5,808 nt of DNA from Gammaproteobacteria bacterium (lineage in GTDB: Bacteria; Pseudomonadota; Gammaproteobacteria; HK1). Under the pieces are notes generated by a model. That model ran no database searches and was not told the origin of the DNA. It saw only the letters and a program-made list of their open reading frames with translations. The stretch is taken from positions 1 through 5,808 of the forward strand of contig JAGRHX010000814.1 of assembly GCA_020444775.1 (NCBI GenBank), given 5' to 3'. Below are positions 1 through 4,774 of the stretch, piece by piece. Numbering within the stretch: position 1 is the stretch's first letter; the number at the start of each line of letters is the position of its first letter. The translations under genes and the position numbers were made by a program.

Positions 1-889
1 TGCGGTAGGCGTCTGCCGCCTCGGCGGCAGCGGCTCGGTGTGTGATCAGCCCGTCCAACGACAGTCGACCGCTGGCCACCAGACCGTTCACGGCATTGAG
101 GTCTTCGCGCCGCCATTGCGCGGCTATCCGCAGCCGCGCTTCACGCATGAAGCCCTTGACGAAGTCGAAACGGATCGGCTCGGCATAGAAGCCGGCCAGC
201 ACCAGCTCACCATGACCCAGTGGCGAGAGTCGCTCGAGCAGGCCGTCCACGAGGCTGGCGTCGCCGCTCACGTCGTAGACGCTGTGGTAGTCGAAGCACT
301 CATCCGACCGTGGCTCGATCACCGCGTAGCCAACGCCACCGCCCTGCCGTTCGCAGGCATGCTCCCAGACAACCGGAGGCGGACCGCCAAGCGCGAGCGA
401 CAAGCGCGCCAGCAGTCGGCCGAGTACGCCGTGGCCGATGATGAGCTCGGGCGGACGCGCCCCGGGCGCGGTCAGTGCATGGTGCGCGGTCGCCGCGAGC
501 GCCAGCAGGATCGTCTCCGGCCCCGCTGCTTCATCGACAGCCACCGCCCTGGACGCCGGCACCACCAGTCGCGACGCCGTGCCGCCGAACAAGCCGCGGA
601 CCGGTCCGAAGCAGCTCGCGCCCGGCACGAACACGCGTTGCCCGGTGGCGAACACACCAGCAGCGTCCGGAAGTGTCACGCGTCCGACTGATTCATAGCC
701 CGGGACCAGCGGGTAGCCCATTCCAGGGAATGCCGGCATACGTCCGGACCAGAGCAGACGCTCGGTACCGGTGCTGACACCAGAGAACTCGATGTCTACG
801 ACCAGGTCGGCGCTGCCGGGCTCGCTCAGTTCCAGAGCTCTGAGTGAGAGGTGTTCGGGCTTGTCGAGTACGACTGCGAGGCTTTGCAT
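1..889 (-). CDS. bchC: BchC, 3-hydroxyethyl bacteriochlorophyllide a dehydrogenase (partial, C-terminus cut by window edge)
   Basis: BchC oxidises the 3-(1-hydroxyethyl) group of bacteriochlorophyllide a to 3-acetyl, a late step of bacteriochlorophyll a synthesis, with NAD as acceptor. The minus-strand frame is open from ATG (887-889) to the left edge, 296 codons without a stop. The family-typical N-terminal block SGVSTGTERLLWSGRMP lies at residues 36-52, followed by FPGMGYPLVPGYESVGRV (54-71), a nucleotide-binding glycine turn GHGVLGRLLA (152-161), the YDVSGD segment (205-210) and SGRLSLDGLITH near the C-terminus (273-284). The family is usually about 310-320 residues, so perhaps 15-25 residues are missing. 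No strong Shine-Dalgarno precedes the ATG (only GGTGGGA about 8-10 nt upstream), but the family N-terminus and the lack of a nearby in-frame alternative support this start. It is last in the visible crtE-crtF-bchC direction and has its own operator-covered promoter; bchX, bchY and bchZ would be expected next, beyond the window. Confidence 0.96.
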   Translation of the reverse strand, partial: MQSLAVVLDKPEHLSLRALELSEPGSADLVVDIEFSGVSTGTERLLWSGRMPAFPGMGYPLVPGYESVGRVTLPDAAGVFATGQRVFVPGASCFGPVRGLFGGTASRLVVPASRAVAVDEAAGPETILLALAATAHHALTAPGARPPELIIGHGVLGRLLARLSLALGGPPPVVWEHACERQGGGVGYAVIEPRSDECFDYHSVYDVSGDASLVDGLLERLSPLGHGELVLAGFYAEPIRFDFVKGFMREARLRIAAQWRREDLNAVNGLVASGRLSLDGLITHRAAAAEAADAYR

Positions 890-931
890 GTTGCGGTCCC
901 ACCGGCTGTGTGGTGCCTTCTCTAGCTTGAG

Positions 932-949
932 TGTCAGTTTATATGGACA
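932..949. promoter_or_regulatory. PpsR/CrtJ operator, bchC-proximal site
   Basis: The site reads TGTCAGTTTATATGGACA, a match to the PpsR/CrtJ consensus TGT-N12-ACA with outer arms TGTC/GACA. It covers the -10 region of the bchC promoter. In Rhodobacter, CrtJ/PpsR represses bch and crt genes aerobically through such sites, binding cooperatively to pairs. The partner site lies 8 bp away. The regulator itself is not in the window. Confidence 0.88.
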
Positions 950-963
950 CTTGATAATGTCAA
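936..963 (-). promoter_or_regulatory. Candidate sigma70-type bchC promoter
   Basis: On the minus strand a perfect -35 TTGACA (958-963) is followed after 16 bp by TAAACT (936-941). An overlapping better -10 match, TATAAA (938-943), sits at a short 14-bp spacing. Transcription would start near 929-931, giving a leader of about 40 nt to the bchC ATG. The -35 lies inside one TGT-N12-ACA palindrome and the -10 inside the other, so repressor binding would cover both elements. The hexamers and spacing are read directly; promoter activity is inferred. Confidence 0.72.
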
Positions 964-975
964 TTGATAATTACA
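958..975. promoter_or_regulatory. PpsR/CrtJ operator, bchC-distal site
   Basis: The site reads TGTCAATTGATAATTACA, again TGT-N12-ACA. It begins 8 bp after the proximal palindrome ends and contains the complete -35 hexamer of the minus-strand bchC promoter. It lies only 14 bp beyond the crtF stop codon, so the whole regulatory unit is packed into the crtF-bchC gap. The 8-bp spacing is the one described for cooperative CrtJ binding at the Rhodobacter capsulatus bchC promoter. Confidence 0.88.
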
Positions 976-989
976 TTCGCCGAATCGGA

Positions 990-2153
990 TCAACCTGCGA
1001 TCAGTATTCGCACCAGCAACGGCAGCCTTGTTGGAACGGATTCTATCGACTCGAATCCTGCGCTACGCAGCATCTCGCGGAGTCTGTCGCGCGTGCGAGG
1101 GCGACCCTTACCCATGGCCAGCAGATAGAAGCCGAAATACGCATCGCCCATTGCCTCAGCACCACGCGTGCCAGCCATCGGCTCGGCGAGCAACAGCCTG
1201 CCCGTGGGCGGCAATGCCTTTCTGATTGCAACCAGGAGCCGGTGTGCATCAGCATCGTCATGATCATGGATGATGCGGATGAGGCACATCAGATCGGCAC
1301 CCGTCGGTATCGGATCGCGCAGGAAATCTCCGGCGTGTATGTCGATGCGCCGATCCAGACCGTGCCCGTGGAGCGCGACTCGCGCTCGTGCCGTCACCGC
1401 AGGTAGATCGAACAGCGCGAGCTTCAGGTGCGGGTGGCATCGAGCCAGGCGCGCGAGAAAGGTGCCGTCACCGCCACCGATATCCAGCACCCGGCTGGCC
1501 CGGCCGAAGTGCGAGCAGACAGCGAGTATCTCGCTCGCGATCATCGGCTGCGACGAAGCCATCAAGCGGGTGTAAGGGCCGACATCCGTCTCGTTCAAGA
1601 CAAGCGGATCGGTACGCGTCGCATAGGCCCAGTAGTCCCGAAGAGCGCCACTGCCCGGTTCACCACGTAGCAACGCGATCGGGTCGGCGATATCTCGATA
1701 CAGCATCGCATGGTGCAGCACCATGTGTTGCACGCCCGGGTCGCCCAGGATCTCGGCACCCAGCGGCCCGACCGCGTAACGCGTATCGTCGAGCCGGGAC
1801 AGCAGGCGCAACGAGCGTGCTGCATCCAGCAGCCGGGTCACCGAATCGAGGTCCAGATCGAGCTCGCTCGCCAGAGTCCGCGCATCAGCCGCTGACTGCT
1901 GCAACCGTTCGAGCAGCTTCAGTCGCACGCAAGCGAACAGCACCTGCGAGTACACGAAACCAGCGCACAGGTCGAACAGCTCTCGCGCATGATGCTGCGC
2001 AATGGGCCTTGTCAGCGGAAACGCCGCGGCCCAGCGACGAAAGCGCTCGCTGGCGAGCAGACCGTTGCGCAACGAGAACCAGCGCTCCCTCAGGCCAGCA
2101 CTCAGTCGACCGGGCAGACGGGCTGTGCCACCAGCCGTGTGGGAGAAGCGCAT
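990..2153 (-). CDS. crtF: CrtF, acyclic carotenoid 1-O-methyltransferase (demethylspheroidene / hydroxyneurosporene type)
   Basis: CrtF transfers methyl from S-adenosylmethionine to the 1-hydroxyl of carotenoids such as demethylspheroidene or hydroxylated lycopene derivatives, forming the methoxy end group of spheroidene or spirilloxanthin. From the chosen start the protein is 387 residues. It has a basic, helix-rich N-terminal region (about 1-120, winged-helix/dimerisation type as in other small-molecule O-methyltransferases). The AdoMet-binding motif I, VLDIGGGDG, is at 222-230, and an acidic FDLP follows at 248-251. RIIHDHDD at 293-300 contains the likely general-base His (H296). LLAEPMAGT is at 321-329 and the CrtF-typical MGKGRPRT at 347-354. 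A longer in-frame start at 2246 exists but would run 73 bp into crtE. The ATG at 2151-2153 has GGAG 8 nt upstream and lies 20 bp after the crtE stop, so I prefer it. The gene is probably co-transcribed with crtE. Confidence 0.95.
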   Translation of the reverse strand: MRFSHTAGGTARLPGRLSAGLRERWFSLRNGLLASERFRRWAAAFPLTRPIAQHHARELFDLCAGFVYSQVLFACVRLKLLERLQQSAADARTLASELDLDLDSVTRLLDAARSLRLLSRLDDTRYAVGPLGAEILGDPGVQHMVLHHAMLYRDIADPIALLRGEPGSGALRDYWAYATRTDPLVLNETDVGPYTRLMASSQPMIASEILAVCSHFGRASRVLDIGGGDGTFLARLARCHPHLKLALFDLPAVTARARVALHGHGLDRRIDIHAGDFLRDPIPTGADLMCLIRIIHDHDDADAHRLLVAIRKALPPTGRLLLAEPMAGTRGAEAMGDAYFGFYLLAMGKGRPRTRDRLREMLRSAGFESIESVPTRLPLLVRILIAG

Positions 2154-2161
2154 CGAGTCAT

Positions 2162-2165
2162 CTCC
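2162..2165 (-). promoter_or_regulatory. Ribosome binding site that decides the crtF start
   Basis: On the minus strand GGAG lies 8 nt upstream of the ATG at 2151-2153. It sits in the 20-bp gap after the crtE stop. This favours the shorter crtF over the frame opening at 2246, whose first 31 residues look nothing like a CrtF N-terminus and overlap crtE. Confidence 0.7.
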
Positions 2166-2173
2166 GATATCGG

Positions 2174-3043
2174 TCAAGCAGCCAGGCGCATGATTCGTGC
2201 CGGAAGGATTCGCGCGCTCTCGAGCGCGACCTGCTGCCGCAGCCACTCAGCGTCGGGGCAATCAGGCACCGAGCTCAGAGCCCGCTCAAGAAGCGTCTCG
2301 AGCAAGCTCACGGCCGCCTTCACGCCCAGGCTCCGGGCACTGCTGGGCCGGTCCAGGCGCTCGTCCTGCATGCTCGGCTTACCGGTCTCGATCTCGCTCG
2401 CCACCACGTCCTTGATGTCGTCGGCAACCTGGTAGGCAGCGCCCAGATGCTCGCCCAGCGCTCCCCACCGATCTGGCGGAGCCCCAGCGGCCAACGCCCC
2501 CATGGTCGTCGCGGCTCGAAACAGCGCGCCGGTCTTGGCTTGCTGATAGCAGCCCAGAGAGAGCCGTGGCTCGCTTTCCATTGCCTGGCCCGCGACGATT
2601 CCGGCCGGCATACCCACCGCGCTTGCGAGCACCTCCAGCAACCCAGGCAGACGTGATGGCATGCTTGTCGCGCCCGACGCAAGGGTCTGGAACGCGAGCA
2701 CGATCAGCGCGTCGCCAGCGAGCACTGCAAGGGGCTCGCCGAAGGCCGTGTGCACGGAGGGTCGGCCGCGTCGCAGCTCGGCATCGTCGAAGCAGGGCAG
2801 ATCGTCGTGCACCAGCGATGCGCAATGCAGCAGCTCGATCGCGCACGCGGCCGCATCGCTCAGCCGTGGATGGTCCTCGGCACAGGCACGCGCAACCGCC
2901 AGACAGAGCCGCGGTCGTATGCGTCCGCCGCCAGGCAGCACCGCGTGCTGCATCGCACCTCCGAGTAGCGGTGGCGACTCGCAGGACACGGCACGCCGCA
3001 ACGCGGCCTCCAGGGATTGCTCGATTCTGGCAACAGCATCCAT
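2174..3043 (-). CDS. crtE: CrtE, geranylgeranyl diphosphate synthase
   Basis: CrtE is a class I trans-prenyltransferase that condenses isopentenyl diphosphate with allylic diphosphates to give C20 geranylgeranyl diphosphate, feeding both phytoene synthesis and the bacteriochlorophyll tail. The 289-residue protein has the first aspartate-rich motif as HDDLPCFDD (79-87, DDxxxxD) and the second as DDIKD (208-212). RRGRPSVH is at 91-98, GQ at 152-153 and KTG at 170-172. The substrate-binding segment near the N-terminus is GGGRIRP (38-44), with Gly where many polyprenyl synthases have Lys (GGKRxRP). The ATG (3041-3043) has a strong GGAGG 6 nt upstream (3050-3054). The gene heads the minus-strand arm, is followed after 20 bp by crtF, and diverges from crtD across a shared operator. 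Genomic context supports C20 GGPP over C15 FPP as product, although motif reading alone cannot fix chain length. Confidence 0.95.
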   Translation of the reverse strand: MDAVARIEQSLEAALRRAVSCESPPLLGGAMQHAVLPGGGRIRPRLCLAVARACAEDHPRLSDAAACAIELLHCASLVHDDLPCFDDAELRRGRPSVHTAFGEPLAVLAGDALIVLAFQTLASGATSMPSRLPGLLEVLASAVGMPAGIVAGQAMESEPRLSLGCYQQAKTGALFRAATTMGALAAGAPPDRWGALGEHLGAAYQVADDIKDVVASEIETGKPSMQDERLDRPSSARSLGVKAAVSLLETLLERALSSVPDCPDAEWLRQQVALESARILPARIMRLAA

Positions 3044-3132
3044 CGCAGTCCTCCCGGATCCGGTATGCAGGATGGCCTCGATACCCGACCCGGTTCGCGC
3101 GTTTGCATCGCAGCGTGCTGGGCCGTCTTTCT

Positions 3133-3147
3133 AAGTCAGGTTGACTT
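3133..3147. repeat. Perfect 6-bp inverted repeat over the crtD -35 region
   Basis: AAGTCA-GGT-TGACTT forms a perfect dyad with 6-bp arms and a 3-bp centre. It contains the -35 hexamer of the candidate crtD promoter (3141-3146) and ends 11 bp before the PpsR-type palindrome begins. The GTCA/TGAC cores resemble PpsR half-sites in the opposite arrangement. It could be a second operator, a degenerate accessory site, or chance in a short AT-richer stretch. Confidence 0.45.
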
Positions 3148-3169
3148 GTCACCTGAAGTGTCATTTATA
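3141..3169 (+). promoter_or_regulatory. Candidate sigma70-type crtD-crtC promoter
   Basis: TTGACT (3141-3146) and TTTATA (3164-3169) are separated by the ideal 17 bp. Transcription would start near 3176, leaving a leader of about 86 nt before the crtD ATG. The -10 lies inside the TGT-N12-ACA operator, which fits repression by PpsR/CrtJ. The hexamers are read directly; activity is inferred. Confidence 0.65.
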
Positions 3170-3176
3170 GTAGACA
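3159..3176. promoter_or_regulatory. PpsR/CrtJ operator between crtE and crtD
   Basis: The site reads TGTCATTTATAGTAGACA, a TGT-N12-ACA palindrome with TGTC/GACA outer arms like the bchC-proximal site. It sits in the divergent crtE/crtD region and covers the candidate -10 elements in both directions. No second full palindrome lies 8 bp to either side, only an extra TGTCA half-site at 3147-3151. Rhodobacter also has a single CrtJ site in the equivalent region. The site could therefore repress both carotenoid arms at once, possibly with help from a distant site. Confidence 0.85.
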
Positions 3177-3190
3177 CACGCTCGAATCAA
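3164..3190 (-). promoter_or_regulatory. Possible weak crtE promoter sharing the -10 element with crtD
   Basis: On the minus strand TTGATT (3185-3190) and TATAAA (3164-3169) are separated by 15 bp. The spacing is short and the -35 is a 4 of 6 match, so this is tentative. The -10 occupies the same six base pairs as the plus-strand TTTATA, within the PpsR-type palindrome. A start near 3157 would give crtE a leader of about 115 nt. I found no better minus-strand promoter in the gap. Confidence 0.35.
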
Positions 3191-3261
3191 AAGCAATCCA
3201 GCTCTTGCACGGGCCAGCGGCGTGAACCCGCCGCACATGAATCGGCTGCAGAGGCACATCC

Positions 3262-4761
3262 ATGCGCAGCACAGAGGTCGTGGTCGTTGGCGCCGGGGTA
3301 GGCGGATTGAGCGCAGCAATGCTGCTCGCCGCCAGGGGAATTCCGGTTCGGGTCATCGAGGCCAGGGACGAGGTGGGTGGCAAGCTGCGCCAGGTTCGGG
3401 TCGGCGACACGGGCATAGACGCCGGGCCTACCGTCATGACCATGCGCTGGGTGTTCGACGAGCTGTTCCAGCGCTGCGGGCTGGATCTGGACGACAGACT
3501 GGTTCTCACTCGCGCCGAACGCATCGCCAGACATGCCTGGTGCGACGGCGCCAGTCTGGATCTCTACAGCGATGAGCAACGGTCCGCCGATTCCATCGGT
3601 CGTCTGAGCGGGGCCGCGGAGGCACGTGGGTTCTTGGCTTTCAGTCGTCGCGCCCGCGAGATCTACCAGACACTCGAGTGCACCTTCTTACGTGCACCGA
3701 AGCCATCGCCGTTCTCGCTCACTGCCAACACCATCCGCACGCAAGGGTTGCGTGGTGTCAACGGTATTCTGCGGATCGCACCCTACGCCACGCTCTGGTC
3801 CGCGCTTGGTCGATACTTCCGCGACACACGCCTGCGCCAGCTGTTCGGCCGCTACGCCACCTATTGCGGTTCATCACCCTTCCAGTGCCCGGCAACACTG
3901 ATGCTGGTTGCCCACGTCGAACACCAGGGCGTATGGCTGGTCGAAGGCGACATGCAGCAGCTCGCGCTTACGCTGGCCCGCTCGGCGACCGAGCTCGGCG
4001 CCCGTATCGAGCTCGGACGCAGGGTCTCACGCATCGAGCTGCGTGGCGGTCGCATAGGCGGAATACGCACCGACGATGACCAGTGGCACCGTGCCGACGC
4101 GGTCATCTGCAATGCCGATGCGGCCGCGATCGCCGCGGGCTGCCTGGGCGACGGCATCCGCGCCTGCGTGCCACCAGTCACTGCTGCACGGCGCTCCCTG
4201 TCGGCGGTGACCTGGAACCTGCATGCGCGCACCCGTGGCTTCCCGCTTCTGCGTCACAACGTCTTCTTCTCCGACGACTATCGGGCCGAGTTCGAATCGA
4301 TCTTCGAGCACCGTCAGCTACCGCGACAGCCGACGGTATATGTCTGCGCCCAAGACAGAGAGCAGTGCCAGGAGCCAACCAGCAGCGACCGGGAACGCCT
4401 GCTATGTCTGGTCAACGCGCCCGCAATCGGTAGCAGCGGTCCCATGTGCGCGGCTGAGCTCGATGCCTGCGCGCGAGCGGCCTTCGGCACGCTGACGCGT
4501 TGCGGGCTGCAGATCGAGCACGAGGACAACCACAGTCACGTGACCACGCCTTACGAGTTCTCGCGGCTGTTTCCGGGCACCAACGGCGCACTGTACGGCG
4601 CGGTGTCACACGGCTGGCAGGGTTCCTTCAGGCGACCGGATACAAAGACCCGGATTCCGGGACTGTATCTAGCCGGCGGTAGCACACACCCCGGCCCTGG
4701 CGTGCCGATGGCAGCCCTATCAGGTGTCATGGCGGCGCAGCATCTGCTGGCGGAACTTTGA
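3262..4761 (+). CDS. crtD: CrtD, hydroxy-/methoxy-carotenoid 3,4-desaturase
   Basis: CrtD is an FAD-dependent desaturase of the phytoene desaturase (CrtI) superfamily that introduces the C-3,4 double bond into 1-hydroxylated (or 1-methoxylated) acyclic carotenoids at the membrane. The protein is 499 residues, usual for the family. Its N-terminus is a Rossmann dinucleotide fold with GAGVGG at 10-15 and the ribose-binding Glu at 33 within VRVIEARDEVGGKL. The C-terminus carries the family signature LYLAGGSTHPGPGVPMA (468-484), which closes the FAD site. The ATG follows GAGG (3251-3254) by 7 nt and puts the FAD motif at the expected distance from the N-terminus. It is the first gene of the plus arm and its stop overlaps the ribosome binding site of crtC. 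CrtI is a homologous alternative, but the neighbours crtC, crtE and crtF and the divergent position next to crtE argue for CrtD. Confidence 0.93.
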   Translation: MRSTEVVVVGAGVGGLSAAMLLAARGIPVRVIEARDEVGGKLRQVRVGDTGIDAGPTVMTMRWVFDELFQRCGLDLDDRLVLTRAERIARHAWCDGASLDLYSDEQRSADSIGRLSGAAEARGFLAFSRRAREIYQTLECTFLRAPKPSPFSLTANTIRTQGLRGVNGILRIAPYATLWSALGRYFRDTRLRQLFGRYATYCGSSPFQCPATLMLVAHVEHQGVWLVEGDMQQLALTLARSATELGARIELGRRVSRIELRGGRIGGIRTDDDQWHRADAVICNADAAAIAAGCLGDGIRACVPPVTAARRSLSAVTWNLHARTRGFPLLRHNVFFSDDYRAEFESIFEHRQLPRQPTVYVCAQDREQCQEPTSSDRERLLCLVNAPAIGSSGPMCAAELDACARAAFGTLTRCGLQIEHEDNHSHVTTPYEFSRLFPGTNGALYGAVSHGWQGSFRRPDTKTRIPGLYLAGGSTHPGPGVPMAALSGVMAAQHLLAEL

Positions 4762-4766
4762 GGAGG
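4761..4766 (+). promoter_or_regulatory. Strong ribosome binding site for crtC, overlapping the crtD stop
   Basis: AGGAGG begins on the last base of the crtD TGA (4759-4761) and stands 8 nt before GTG at 4775-4777. The site decides the non-ATG start of crtC and suggests that translation of crtC is coupled to crtD. Confidence 0.8.
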
Positions 4767-4774
4767 ACGCGCTG

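Noticed and set aside
38..691. Plus-strand open frame of 217 codons
   Set aside because: It is antisense to bchC, whose minus-strand frame carries clear family motifs over the whole stretch.
980..988. Short CCG-AAT-CGG inverted repeat just before the crtF stop-side gap, considered as a terminator
   Set aside because: The stem is only 3 bp with no T-tract, so it cannot be an intrinsic terminator. Read-through from crtF to bchC is more likely.
2154..2246. Possible 31-residue N-terminal extension of CrtF
   Set aside because: The extension overlaps crtE coding sequence, does not resemble CrtF, and the downstream ATG at 2151-2153 has a well-placed GGAG.
1388..2656. Plus-strand open frame of 422 codons
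   Set aside because: It lies antisense to crtF and crtE, its translation is an Arg/Ser/Pro/Ala-rich low-order sequence typical of a high-GC shadow frame, and it has no recognisable domain.
2379..3164. Minus-strand open frame of 261 codons extending through the crtE upstream region
   Set aside because: It is a shifted frame of crtE. Its product is Arg/Cys-rich without motifs, and it overruns the operator and promoter region.
3147..3164. Second TGT-N12-ACA site next to the crtE/crtD operator
   Set aside because: TGT at 3147-3149 is followed after 12 bp by CAT, not ACA, so only a half-site is present.
3165..3579. Minus-strand open frames of 119 and 130 codons over the start of crtD
   Set aside because: They are antisense to the FAD-binding N-terminus of CrtD and show no coding signature.
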